DNA of 64,000 bases from Owenia fusiformis (Eukaryota > Annelida > Polychaeta > Sabellida > Oweniidae), in contig CAIIXF020000007.1 of the NCBI GenBank assembly GCA_903813345.2, positions 39,699,671-39,763,670 on the forward strand. The letters run 5' to 3'. Both the position numbers and the translations under genes were made by a program. Under the pieces are notes generated by a model. It was not told where the DNA came from and made no database searches. It saw nothing but the letters and a program-made list of their open reading frames with translations. Numbering within the stretch: the first letter of the stretch is position 1; each line of letters opens with the position of its first letter. Of this stretch, positions 37,501 to 42,060 are shown in pieces.

Positions 37501-38449
37501 GTCAGAATTGAACACGATCGAGTTAGATCGCGGCAATAGAGGGAAAACCTTTTCAAATGACAGGAGCACACGAGAGCATCGGCAAACTAGGCACGTGCCT
37601 TGACAGCCAATCAGATTCAAAGCAGGTTTTTAATTTCTTCTCGAGAACTGCCATTTACGGAGTTGCTTTAGTTACGCAACCAAATTTATAGAAGAATTAA
37701 ACGACCAATCAGATATATATATGGATTTCCTAAACTAAAATAATTCGACCGGTCAGCAAAATCGCAAAATTAGCACAGAAAGCGTTGAATTTGGAGATTA
37801 TTTTTCAGTAAGTGGAAAGGTGAATATGTGATGCTGCTCAACATGCAAAACGGTCCAAGGGGGTTTTGATTGTGCTTTCCTATCGCTTCATTCGTCTATA
37901 ACTTTGCTGTATCTAAAACTAGAGAAAAAGCATAAAAGAATTGATCGCTTCAAATCACCTTTTGTCCAGCCAAGCCACAGCGTAACAAACTCATTACAAT
38001 TTAGAAGACCCTCAGTAGGTGACTCAGCCTGGGGACATCCTCTTTTGCAGGTTCGTATCACAGACTTTGTGTTAGAATATCCTGATATCAAGATCTCGTA
38101 CATTCGAGAGTTGGTTTCACCAAAAATGGCCGACAGCGCTACGTAAGCTGATGTGCATGCCTTTACTCGCAACGTAAGTCCAAGCTTTCCAGTTAGATCA
38201 ATTTGTTCAATAGGGACGTAGTTTGCGTCTTTTGTCAAAATGGTCAGTGTCTCTGCGGATACAATATGTTCAAATTATTCTTAATCCACAGGACGGCATA
38301 AAAAACGGTTAATCAAAATATTTAGACACTATTCACAATATTAGCAAACATATAGCATACTTACCCGGTTGGCCAGTGACCGTGCATCGGTGGCAAACTT
38401 GCCAGGACAGCAAAAGCACAAGTAAAATCGAACAGCATTCTGCCGACAT
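3730..38449 (-). CDS. giant mosaic extracellular protein, bark beetle/Anakonda-like (34 exons traced, 3' end probably outside window)
   Basis: Exon spans (minus strand): 38449-38365, 38252-37959, 36553-36410, 36007-35918, 33721-33583, 33460-33353, 33171-31807, 30867-30763, 30667-29561, 29427-29073, 27840-27748, 27658-27512, 27387-25836, 25589-25516, 24823-24719, 21420-21163, 19901-18557, 18434-18170, 18051-17726, 17456-17241, 17065-16955, 16809-16604, 13858-13744, 13659-13483, 13280-12984, 12817-12718, 12397-12074, 9949-9735, 9087-8929, 8526-8248, 7868-7629, 6147-6060, 4528-4367, 4015-3730. Nearly all have AG acceptors and GT donors, and reading phase matches between neighbours, mostly phase 1. 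The beta-helix blocks with an SRCR domain recall protein bark beetle, an epithelial junction protein in Drosophila. That is family-level resemblance only, since this protein has extra N- and C-terminal domains. It is expected to be secreted or on the cell surface. No transmembrane segment was found, which may lie beyond the left edge. The exon structure is well supported; the family name is tentative. Confidence 0.85.
4808..4895. repeat. tandem duplication, about 45 bp x 2
   Basis: Two adjacent copies of a segment with GGGCAAAGTGTACAGCTTAA followed by an A-rich tail, differing at one base plus tail length. Lies in an intron of the giant gene. Confidence 0.8.
5082..5310 (-). pseudogene. non-LTR retrotransposon 3' fragment (C-terminal zinc-binding region)
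   Basis: The minus-strand frame reads [20 protein letters not shown], then [20 protein letters not shown]. The L-R-I-S-x-H-x-L-x-I-E-T-G-R-Y and C-x-x-C-x(7)-H-F-L-x-x-C patterns are typical of the C-terminal end of many LINE reverse transcriptase proteins. Lacks the rest of the element. In an intron. Confidence 0.75.
6060..6147 (-). CDS. small exon in the C-terminal region
   Basis: 88 nt, phase 1 in and phase 2 out. It reads [20 protein letters not shown] then PGTAGSLLG. It was found only because it bridges the phase-1 donor at 7629 and the phase-2 acceptor at 4528 exactly, and its cysteine fits the alternating Cys pattern of its neighbours. Too short to define a domain alone. Confidence 0.7.
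6960..7200 (-). pseudogene. decayed LINE C-terminal fragment
   Basis: The minus strand reads [20 protein letters not shown] then [19 protein letters not shown], resembling the R-x-x-x-S-x-L-N-x-H-L and C-x-C-x(5-7)-E-T-x-x-H region of another LINE family. No catalytic domain remains. Confidence 0.6.
7629..8526 (-). CDS. two exons (8526-8248, 7868-7629): cysteine-containing C-terminal region
   Basis: The first (279 nt, phase 1-1) encodes [20 protein letters not shown] and [20 protein letters not shown]. The second (240 nt, phase 1-1, donor GTAAGT) encodes [20 protein letters not shown] then [20 protein letters not shown]. The Y-Y-C-G and C-D-C-x(6)-D-C motifs suggest a disulfide-linked helical segment following the beta-sandwich region. 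The hydrophobic stretch at [13 protein letters not shown] is short and carries charge, so I do not call it a membrane anchor. Confidence 0.72.
8629..8682. repeat. (TAATA)n microsatellite
   Basis: About 50 bases of AATATAATATAATA-type repeat in an intron. Confidence 0.9.
8929..9087 (-). CDS. exon: Ig-like continuation with an apparent one-base frameshift
   Basis: From the acceptor at 9087, phase 0, it reads [20 protein letters not shown] and reaches a stop (GGKR then TGA). The next frame continues sensibly with [20 protein letters not shown] and [11 protein letters not shown]. The shift falls in a run of six G and five A near 9010-9020, the kind of homopolymer where sequencing indels occur. 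The 3' border is uncertain: the best GT (after CTCGA, 8929) is not in phase with the exon at 8526. Confidence 0.6.
9130..9390 (-). pseudogene. mariner-like transposase C-terminal remnant
   Basis: The minus strand reads [17 protein letters not shown], then [12 protein letters not shown], an in-frame stop, then [16 protein letters not shown]. This matches the mariner order A-P-x-H-x-A, then P-Y-S-P-D-L-A-P-C-D-(F), then L-x-G-x-x-F. The fragment ends near GGCCCGATCAGAAAGTAAG at 9132, a likely terminal repeat. The stop and substitutions show it is dead. Confidence 0.75.
9735..9949 (-). CDS. exon: conserved S-W-T-V-x-P segment of the C-terminal region
   Basis: 215 nt, phase 1 in and phase 0 out (donor GTATGT). 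It encodes [20 protein letters not shown], then [20 protein letters not shown], then [15 protein letters not shown]. From memory of the family, an F-L-Q-R-x-x-V-x-Y-S-W-T-V-x-P-x-x-x-x-D-x-Y run is a recurring conserved segment in very large extracellular animal and bacterial proteins with Ig-like repeats. It is not a named domain I can cite. The following exon begins with [11 protein letters not shown], the expected continuation. Confidence 0.78.
10059..10196. mobile_element. MITE with ATGCCTGGGTCACATTTG terminal inverted repeats
   Basis: About 138 bases, nearly a perfect palindrome. The left arm has GGGTCACATTTGTCCCGATT and the right arm has its inverse. Inner arms are GC-rich (GGCCGGCGCC). 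No coding potential. Intronic. Confidence 0.85.
10712..10831. repeat. tandem duplication, about 60 bp x 2
   Basis: Two copies of a segment containing GACAAAAAATCGCT, CCAAAAA and TTGACGTCACAATATG. The TGACGTCA motif in each is a perfect CRE-like palindrome, probably by chance. Confidence 0.75.
11205..11436. mobile_element. diverged MITE of the ATGCCT..TCACATTTG family
   Basis: Left end ATGCCTAAGTCTCATTTGAG, right end AGCAAATGTGATCAAGGCAT, imperfect inverted repeats matching the element at 10059-10196. Confidence 0.65.
11446..12060. mobile_element. inverted-repeat MITE ending CTTTAAAGGAATATTCCTTG
   Basis: About 615 bases with roughly 200-base diverged inverted arms (CTTTAAAGGAATATTCCTTG at left, its complement at right; internal AGATGGCAGCT and GATGACATCACTTCCTG arms also pair). 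It ends about 13 bases from the donor of the exon 12397-12074. Confidence 0.8.
12074..12397 (-). CDS. exon: beta-sandwich repeat within the C-terminal region
   Basis: 324 nt, phase 1-1. It starts [16 protein letters not shown], runs through [20 protein letters not shown], and ends with [20 protein letters not shown] then [17 protein letters not shown]. The Y-Y[12 protein letters not shown] segment reads as the start of a macroglobulin-like strand pair. Its donor lies about 13 bases from the end of an inverted-repeat element (11446-12060). The first 60 bases of this exon exist in two further decayed copies just upstream in the intron. Confidence 0.78.
12352..12575 (-). repeat. decayed tandem copies of an exon 5' end
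   Basis: The acceptor and first about 60 bases of the exon starting at 12397 recur twice upstream in the intron. One copy (about 12425-12475) still reads [13 protein letters not shown] against [13 protein letters not shown]. The other (about 12510-12572) keeps TTTACAG and ENSTV then degenerates. Confidence 0.75.
12718..13280 (-). CDS. two exons (13280-12984, 12817-12718): further beta-sandwich repeat
   Basis: The first exon (297 nt, phase 0-0) encodes [37 protein letters not shown] and [20 protein letters not shown]. The G-Q-S-V-P-F-D-I-x-L and G-x-I-x-I-x-F-N/S patterns look like an Ig/CARDB fold. The second (100 nt, phase 0 to 1) continues with [19 protein letters not shown]. They are probably structural. 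Function is not predictable from sequence alone. Confidence 0.72.
13483..13858 (-). CDS. two exons (13858-13744, 13659-13483): Ig-like/CARDB-like C-terminal region
   Basis: The first (115 nt, phase 2 to 0) encodes [20 protein letters not shown] then [18 protein letters not shown]. The second (177 nt, phase 0-0) encodes [20 protein letters not shown] and [15 protein letters not shown]. The N-T/K-G and L-x-N-I/V-x-V motifs resemble CARDB-type extracellular beta-sandwich repeats. I do not recognise a named domain with certainty. Splice sites and frame are consistent on both sides. Confidence 0.72.
13955..16433. mobile_element. 2.48-kb foldback transposon with about 1.04-kb inverted arms
   Basis: The left end ACAGGATCTTAAGAGGTTCT is the exact inverse of the right end. 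Arms pair from 13955-14997 with about 15400-16433. A 6-bp target duplication TTTGTA flanks both sides (13949-13954 and 16434-16439). The 400-base loop contains a smaller hairpin (about 15000-15148) and a tRNA-like stretch (about 15375-15450) with box-B-like GATCGAGACCC. It sits in an intron of the giant gene and encodes no recognisable transposase, so it is probably non-autonomous. Confidence 0.9.
16604..17065 (-). CDS. two exons (17065-16955, 16809-16604): putative Ig (He_PIG) domain
   Basis: The first exon (111 nt, phase 0-0) encodes [20 protein letters not shown] then [16 protein letters not shown]. The W-x-L-x-x-x-P-x-G-L-x-L-D-x-x-x-G-x-L/I-x-W pattern is the He_PIG signature. The second (206 nt, phase 0 to 2) gives [20 protein letters not shown], the last strands, then a new segment ([20 protein letters not shown]). 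Its donor (TTTG-GTACC) is weaker but is the one that joins exon 13858 in frame. The intron between them holds the 2.48-kb foldback element. Confidence 0.78.
17241..17456 (-). CDS. exon: IPT end, cysteine-rich linker, start of putative Ig domain
   Basis: 216 nt, phase 0-0 (acceptor ATTTAG, donor GTACTG). It opens with [15 protein letters not shown], finishing the IPT domain, then an EGF-like piece ([20 protein letters not shown]), then [14 protein letters not shown]. The last part reads as the first strand of a He_PIG-type domain completed by the next two exons. Confidence 0.8.
17726..18051 (-). CDS. exon: EGF-like end and IPT/TIG domain
   Basis: 326 nt, phase 1 in and phase 0 out (donor GTGAGT). 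Cysteine-rich [18 protein letters not shown] and FYGPYC are followed by the IPT/TIG sequence [20 protein letters not shown]. The P-x-x-G-P-x-x-G-G-T and V-x-G-x-N/F signatures are clear, and YRCRFG and [17 protein letters not shown] also match. IPT/TIG domains are Ig-like folds found in plexins and Met-type receptors. The last strand (VKFRYHP) is on the next exon. Confidence 0.88.
18170..18434 (-). CDS. exon: two or three EGF-like repeats
   Basis: 265 nt, phase 0 in and phase 1 out. The cysteine pattern is [20 protein letters not shown], then [20 protein letters not shown], then [20 protein letters not shown] and [11 protein letters not shown]. The C-x-x-x-G-x-C and C-x-C-x(5)-G-x-x-C motifs define EGF-like modules, here similar to the short laminin/teneurin kind. 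They probably form a stalk between the beta-helix region and the Ig-like C-terminal half. Confidence 0.87.
18557..19901 (-). CDS. large exon: beta-helix block 4 and first EGF-like repeat
   Basis: 1,345 nt, opening in phase 2 and ending in phase 0. After [15 protein letters not shown] come about 370 residues of helix rungs (for example [20 protein letters not shown]), the closing [19 protein letters not shown], and a linker to [20 protein letters not shown] and [14 protein letters not shown], an EGF-like module of the teneurin/Delta type. The chosen acceptor (TTCAAAAG) is the only AG between the coding sequence and an upstream in-frame stop, but it does not match phase 1 of the PAN exon. Confidence 0.85.
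19902..21162. other. intron; possible missed small exon
   Basis: No clear coding exon seen, although phase requires one between 21163 and 19901. A C10 homopolymer lies at about 20382-20391. Confidence 0.4.
21163..21420 (-). CDS. exon: PAN/apple-like domain
   Basis: 258 nt, phase 1-1, acceptor GTTTAG, donor GTAATG. Six cysteines sit in a PAN/apple-like order: GCKNG, then [19 protein letters not shown], then GLCQLND, and finally YERQNCEG. The hallmark features are Cys-x-x-x-Cys, a following G-C-x-S-I/F-x-Y, and C-x-L-x. PAN modules bind proteins or carbohydrates. As a symmetric exon it could have been inserted by exon shuffling into the W-x-G-I/rung boundary of block 4. The downstream junction is not phase-compatible with the next visible exon, so a small exon may be missing. 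Confidence 0.8.
21421..24718. other. 3.3-kb intron with transposon fragments
   Basis: Contains a lone TACAGGGTGTCGCATAAGTG-like transposon end near 21588 and a LINE fragment (23848-24190). Nothing else supported. Confidence 0.5.
23848..24190 (+). pseudogene. LINE 3' fragment (zinc-binding region), frameshifted
   Basis: Reads [16 protein letters not shown], then after a frameshift [20 protein letters not shown] and [12 protein letters not shown]. It is the same motif series as the 5082-5310 fragment (L-R-x-x-x-H-K-I-x-I-E-T-G; C-x-x-C-x(7)-E-x-H-F-L-x-x-C). Confidence 0.75.
24719..25589 (-). CDS. two exons (25589-25516, 24823-24719): beta-helix block 4 opening unit
   Basis: The first exon (74 nt, phase 2 to 1) encodes [20 protein letters not shown], a variant of the L-x-I-x-P-G-V motif. 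The second (105 nt, phase 1-1) encodes [17 protein letters not shown] and [14 protein letters not shown], the W-x-G-I motif. Both junctions restore the frame exactly (R at the first, G at the second). The next exon downstream is the PAN domain at 21.3 kb, which interrupts the usual passage to helix rungs. Confidence 0.75.
25836..27387 (-). CDS. large exon: SRCR C-terminal half and beta-helix block 3
   Basis: 1,552 nt, phase 1 in and phase 2 out. It opens with the second SRCR half ([20 protein letters not shown], then [13 protein letters not shown]), complete with the expected cysteines. About 430 residues of beta-helix rungs follow, rich in Asn and N-x-S/T (for example [17 protein letters not shown]), with the closing W-G motif ([14 protein letters not shown]). 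The reading frame is clean throughout. The SRCR fold is split by an intron after the R-H-L-G motif. Confidence 0.9.
27512..27658 (-). CDS. exon: SRCR domain, N-terminal half
   Basis: 147 nt, phase 1-1. The sequence [19 protein letters not shown], then [20 protein letters not shown], then RHLG is the canonical first half of a scavenger receptor cysteine-rich domain ([15 protein letters not shown]-x-V-x-C-R-x-L-G). SRCR domains mediate protein or glycan binding outside the cell. The acceptor tract is purine-rich (TTGAAG), so the exact 5' border is less certain than the domain call. Confidence 0.9.
27748..27840 (-). CDS. exon: W-x-G-I unit before the SRCR domain
   Basis: 93 nt, phase 1-1, acceptor TATTAAG and donor GTATGT. 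The peptide [15 protein letters not shown] then [11 protein letters not shown] is the standard second half of a block-opening unit. In this block the following exon is an SRCR half-domain rather than beta-helix rungs, as in bark beetle proteins, where SRCR domains sit between helix blocks. Confidence 0.75.
27841..29072. other. intron with MITE and poly-C tracts
   Basis: Holds the inverted-repeat element 28019-28493 and C-runs near 28760 and 28930-28945, where base calls may be unreliable. Confidence 0.6.
28019..28493. mobile_element. MITE with ACAGGGTnTCCCGAAAGTAT ends
   Basis: About 475 bases; roughly 150-base inverted arms sharing ACAGGGT, CCCGAAAGTAT, CCTAGGCAGACA and CATAGTATGTGTCATATAT. 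Ends of the CAGGGTGTCCC type are common in Tc1/mariner-related elements. No ORF. Confidence 0.8.
29073..29427 (-). CDS. exon: end of beta-helix block 2 and start of block 3
   Basis: 355 nt, phase 0 in and phase 1 out. It carries [20 protein letters not shown], the W-W-G-S motif that ends each block, then a D-P-S-V-G-A linker. A new opening unit with two cysteines ([26 protein letters not shown]) follows. The predicted donor is GTGGGC, a weaker site, but it joins cleanly to the exon at 27840, giving [14 protein letters not shown]. Confidence 0.78.
29561..30867 (-). CDS. two exons: beta-helix block 2, with an apparent frameshift
   Basis: The exon at 30867-30763 (105 nt, phase 1-1) gives GELVIREI and [12 protein letters not shown], the block-opening W-G-G-I motif. 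The exon at 30667-29561 encodes beta-helix rungs ([17 protein letters not shown] onward). Its first frame stops near 30024 (FKFRF then stop). The next frame takes over at about 30043 with uninterrupted rung sequence ([16 protein letters not shown]) and ends in phase 0 at the donor GTAAAT, which fits the next exon. A one-base indel near 30030-30045 is the simplest reading. It could be a sequencing error or a real lesion. Confidence 0.8.
30900..31204. mobile_element. MITE of the GGTCACATTT family
   Basis: Left CTAGGTCACATTTAGTCCGA, right GCGCAAATGTGACCTAG. About 305 bases, intronic, with internal GC-rich motifs (CCGGCC) like the copy at 10059. Confidence 0.75.
31807..33171 (-). CDS. large exon: right-handed beta-helix block 1
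   Basis: A 1,365-nt open exon, phase 1 in and out. It begins [15 protein letters not shown] and continues through rungs with repeated Asn and short I/V-N-x-S/T elements (for example [17 protein letters not shown]), typical of parallel beta-helix (NosD/CASH-like) folds. A W-G-S turn ([11 protein letters not shown]) and a second [11 protein letters not shown] motif close the block and start the next. Many N-x-S/T sequons indicate an extracellular glycoprotein. There is no frameshift in this exon. Confidence 0.88.
33353..33721 (-). CDS. exons at 33721-33583 and 33460-33353: entry to first beta-helix block
   Basis: The first exon (139 nt, phase 0 in, phase 1 out) ends [20 protein letters not shown], the T-L-x-I-x-P-G-V motif that opens beta-helix blocks in bark beetle-type proteins. 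The second (108 nt, phase 1-1) carries [16 protein letters not shown] and FWSGLNF, the matching G-x-L-x-A-x-G and W-x-G-I/L motifs. The same two-exon pattern recurs at 30.8, 27.8 and 25.5/24.8 kb, so the blocks are intragenic duplicates. The exon feeding phase 0 into 33721 was not found. Confidence 0.8.
33615..34040. repeat. 142-bp tandem array, 3 copies, overlapping an exon
   Basis: Copies begin near 33615, 33757 and 33899 with almost no divergence. Unit 1 contains most of the exon 33721-33583 and its acceptor. Units 2 and 3 keep the acceptor and about 35 codons but lose the exon's 3' end and donor. As 142 is not a multiple of 3, the extra copies cannot be read through in frame. Confidence 0.92.
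34041..35917. other. intron or region where F5/8C exons are expected
   Basis: No convincing exon found. Contains a short inverted-repeat element at about 34808-34952 (AATACTGGATGGTCAAAAGC and its near-inverse) and three AAATCGTTTTTxGA near-repeats at 35740-35825. Confidence 0.45.
35918..36007 (-). CDS. exon 4: start of an F5/8 type C (discoidin) domain
   Basis: 90 nt, phase 1 on both sides (acceptor TTTCAG, donor GTATGT). The peptide [20 protein letters not shown] matches the opening of F5/8 type C domains (Cys, P-L-G, then an acidic-Ile-x-A-x-S-S stretch). Discoidin domains bind membrane lipid, sugar or protein. Only the first 30 of about 150 expected residues are visible. The remaining exons should lie between 33.7 and 35.9 kb, but I did not find a convincing one, so the domain may be truncated here or hidden by sequence error. 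Confidence 0.6.
36410..36553 (-). CDS. exon 3: Methyltransf_FA domain, C-terminal part
   Basis: The acceptor at 36553 and donor GTAAGT at 36410 enclose 144 nt, phase 1 on both sides. The peptide starts [12 protein letters not shown] and continues [20 protein letters not shown]. These are the expected final strands of Methyltransf_FA after WTKG of exon 2, with the (V/L)GKG turn and the W-D-D segment. Ignoring the donor, the frame stops soon after, which supports the splice. The intron to exon 2 (36554-37958) holds no other coding signal that I could find. Confidence 0.8.
37959..38252 (-). CDS. exon 2: Methyltransf_FA (farnesoic acid O-methyltransferase-like) domain, first part
   Basis: 98 codons run from the acceptor at 38252 to the donor at 37959, phase 1 on both sides. 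The pattern [15 protein letters not shown], then [15 protein letters not shown], then [17 protein letters not shown] is the core of the Methyltransf_FA domain (Pfam PF12248). In animals this domain occurs in crustacean farnesoic acid O-methyltransferase and in many extracellular mosaic proteins, where it is probably a binding module rather than an enzyme. Two nearby cysteines (TCKRGC) suggest secretion. The last third of the domain is on the next exon. Confidence 0.8.
38365..38449 (-). CDS. exon 1: start codon and signal peptide
   Basis: The ATG at 38449 opens 28 codons with a run of Leu/Ile/Val (residues 7-15, ILLVLLLSW), ending near the Cys-rich VCHRCTVTG. This is a typical secretory signal peptide. 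The donor GTAAGT follows after one base of codon 29 (phase 1), and exon 2 begins with the two bases needed. A possible AG acceptor lies just upstream near 38477, so a non-coding 5' exon may exist. A second, out-of-frame ATG upstream (38526) also gives a hydrophobic start but does not join exon 2 in frame. Confidence 0.75.
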
Positions 38450-40209
38450 TGTGCATTTGAGTATGCCTTGACTACAGCTAAAGCATTAAAACATAACACA
38501 ATAAAATACAGCCTAGTTGATTTCAATACCTTTTAATTTATTTTCATATGACATTGTAAAGAATCACTTGAACTGCATTCTTAAAACTAGAGGCAAAATG
38601 GTACTATGTCATCACTTGTCAAATAACTCTATCCATTTATACGGAGCTATCACCAAAGATGCGTATTTGACCTGTTCGTGGGCTAGTGCATTGCATAATA
38701 TATAATAAGTATTTCCCTAGGTATCACCACGAAAAATAACAATAAGCCCGTGCGTTGCAAATAACATGCTCACACGCTGTTCATCCAAGCGCACTCTAAC
38801 CGCTTATTACAACGCTAGCTATTGCAACCTTGTCGGCTACCGTCATGTCTTTTTAAAAAAAGAGTGTTAGTGTACTAGAATGAGCTATTTTTGTTGACAA
38901 CACATGATCATTGATTGAGCACTGCAGGGCTTATTGTTTTTTTAATGATACCTGGGGCGAAACATCATTAAAACATTTCGCAATTCAATACCACGTTGGT
39001 GATACAACAATTCAGTGTTAGCCTATAAAACGTTATATAAGTAAATAAATAACTATTGGTAGGGAGTCATTGTGATATTTGACATGAATTCATATTACTA
39101 TCTAATCCACCTAATAAACAAGGAATTTGGAGGAGAAAACGATTCATTTTTGGTGAAAAGAACATTTGAATTGATCGAGGAACTATACGCATAGGTACAT
39201 GTTTTTGCAAAACGGCAAACTTCAATTCACTTTAGACATAAGTTAATTGCCTTTACATATGAGCGAAATCTCTCTGTCTATCAATGATTCTATCGATTTC
39301 TTAACTATTTGTTCGCAAACGTTTGGATTTTCTTGAATATATGATGCTGACACACCTTTGTGATAAAATATGTTGTGCAAATTTTGCCTATAGCTCGTGA
39401 AATGAGGAAAAAAGAAACTAGTAACTTCGAGGTTCCGCTTTTATTACCCGTTTCGGTAACTAGTTGAAGAGTGCAGTACTTTTGACTTATCATATCCTGT
39501 AAAAAGTCGAAATAGCACTACTTTGATTTTAATAATTTTTGCCTGAATCGCATGGCTTTTAATAATCACTTTTTAAAAAGTAAATTTGCTTACCCTTTTG
39601 AGCGTTTCTAAGTTTAGAATTGTGATGTCGAGTCTCTCGTCTCAAAATGAATTGTAGTATTCACGGAATTCGACTGAATATTCAATTTATACATAAAAAG
39701 GTTCAGGGATAACTCTAAATGACATGCACTCATGTCGTGAATGTTAGCTTTCTGGCCTTTCAATTTTATTGTTTGATGGTGGTTCTCTAGCTATAAACTG
39801 TATTAATTGCACTGCATATCACGTTTTATTTATACAGACAATTTTGTATTGAAATTAAGTCATTTATGTCTTCATCATATCAGACAAAACAATTAAACAT
39901 ACAGTGTGATCAATAAATAAGGTAAAAGTATCTGGCATTTCTTCAGATTTTACCCAATCCTCATAAAATTTGCACAGAATATTGTTCAAACATTATTGAA
40001 TTGAAATTTTAAGTAACATATCAAAGTGATGTGATTGGTTGAAGTTATGGTTGCCATAGCAACAGAAGGCATGCAGACCCGGGGCAACTATCAAAGAATT
40101 GAATTTTCAGTCGAAGCGCTATTGATATATTTCAAATCACAATTGAAATGGCATATCATATTTTTATTTTATACTTCATAACTACTCTACCTAATGTCCT
40201 TTATTTTTA

Positions 40210-40565
40210 ACATGTAGTCCGTGTCTTCTATTCCAGTCTTTGAACACCTTTTTAAACCCGTAAGGGTTTTCCCATAGCCTGTTGCAAATTTTTGAGATAG
40301 CTGACTTCAAGTCTTCCCATGAGAAACTCCCTCAACCCCCTCTTCAGGTCACCATGAAGGTAAAATCATTAGGGGACAAGTCAGGAGAGTATAGAACATG
40401 ACCTAACAGTGGGAAACCCAGTGCTTCAATGGCTTGTACTGTGAGAATAGCATTGTGAGATGGAGCATTATCCGAATGCAATGTGAAACGTTTTACGGGC
40501 CTCTTCTTCCTCTTTGCTCTCATCAAATCTCTTCTGTATTGTTTTTCATCATTGACCTTTGTCAT
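40210..40565 (-). pseudogene. mariner-like transposase remnant
   Basis: The minus strand reads KRFTLHSDNAPSHNAIL, then GHVLYSPDLSPNDFTFM, stop; after a frameshift HGDLKRGLREFL. The L-H-x-D-N-A-P-x-H and Y-S-P-D-L-S/A-P-N/C-D-F motifs carry the second and third catalytic Asp of mariner transposases. The N-terminal part is absent. Disabled by the stop and frameshift. Confidence 0.82.
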
Positions 40566-40600
40566 AGACTTTCTATGATCACATCAGTTTTCATTATATA

Positions 40601-41100
40601 TTTTTCTCATATGACTATCAAAGATACAGCCATCTTTACCCCATGCAAGATATTGCCATCTTTCATCCTAAAAAGTCACACGTGCAAGATGAGATTTACT
40701 TGTGACATCATACATCAACAACATGGCAACAGATACACCGTTGTTATGAGTTTCCATGCTCATTCTACAAAACCAAGCTGTGATGTCATAACAATTGAAC
40801 TTTGTTGTCATGCGTATCCATGTATTTTCTACAATATTGTTATGACATCATAACAATTGGAAGATGAAGTTCAATTATAATTTGAAGCTATTTTTCACTC
40901 ATTTTTATCATACAAATATGAAAATATGGCTCTATACAGAGTCATATGAGAAAAACGTTCTTGTACTCGTACCTGTGCAGTATCGTTCATTCTTGACTCG
41001 CCTTGATAATATTTTTTTATCTCGTCTTCGACTCGATAAAGAAGAATTATCAAAGCTCATCAAGAATGGACGATCTTGCACAGGTACTCATACAATAACC
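40601..41100. repeat. nested inverted repeats
   Basis: Outer pair TTTTTCTCATATGACT (about 40601) with AGTCATATGAGAAAAA (about 40941). A second pair, about 40960-41017 with 41046-41098 (CGTACCTGTGCA and complement, ATTCTTGA and complement), forms a hairpin with a loop of about 30 bases. Confidence 0.65.
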
Positions 41101-41227
41101 TCTATATCTTATTTATTGGTTACCCTCATGATCACACCAGACAAAACAATTCAAACAAGAACACAAATGTGTACAAAATGTCCCCACCAAGTGGTGATCC
41201 CATCAAATGGTTATCCTGAAAATAAGT

Positions 41228-42060
41228 AGACAAGACTTTACAATTTGAGGACGGAAAATCCAAAGTGGCCACCTTAAAATTTACCCAGAACGCCAAAAAT
41301 TTAGTCAGTTCTAGATTTTCATACTAAGAACCACCCCTGAAAATTTGATAATTGATCCGTCACGCAGTTAACCAGAAAACATGTAAACAAGACTTTACAG
41401 ACAAGATTTCAGGATGGAAAATCCAAAATGGCTGCCTTGACATTTACCCAGAATGTCAAAAAACTAATCTGTTTGTAGATTTTCATACTAAGGATCATCC
41501 CTGAAAATATGAAATTGATCTACCAAACGGTTCACCTGAAAACGGGTAGACAAGACTTTACAGACAAGTCTGCCTTAACATTTACGCAGAATACAAAAAA
41601 ACTAATCAGATGTAGATTTTCATACAAAGAATCATCCCTGAAAATTTGAAATTGATCTATCAAACCGTTCACCTGAAAACGCGTAGACAAGACTTTACAG
41701 GCAAGATTTTAAGACGGAAAATCCAAAATGACTGCCTTGACATTTAACCAGAATGCAAAAAAACTAATCAGTTCTTGATTTTCATACTAAGAATCATTCC
41801 TGGAAATTTGAAATTGATCTACCAAACAGTTCACCTGAAAACGAGTAGACAAGACTTTACAGACAAGATTTTAGGACGGAAAATCCAAAATGGCTGCCTT
41901 GACATTTACCAGAATGCCAAAAAACTAATGATATCTAGATTTTTATACTAAGAATCATCCCTGAAAATTTGAAATTGACCCACCAAACGGTTCACCTGAA
42001 AACGCGCAGACAAGACTTCACAGACAAGATTTTAGGACCGAAAACTTCAAAATGGCCGAC
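41228..42060. repeat. about 160-bp tandem array, 5+ copies
   Basis: Units start at about 41228, 41384, 41546, 41684, 41846 and 42006, each with GACAAGACTTTACAGACAAG, AAAATCCAAAATGGCTGCC, and CCTGAAAATTTGAAATTGAT. Unit 3 has an internal deletion. A decayed relative recurs at about 42840-42990. Confidence 0.88.

Noticed and set aside
40434-41229. 139- and 121-codon plus-strand ORFs
   Set aside because: They overlap the antisense mariner remnant and the hairpin repeat, with no domain-like sequence.
41228-42060. regular repeats suggesting a CRISPR-like array
   Set aside because: Units are contiguous 160-bp tandem repeats without unique spacers, in an animal genome.
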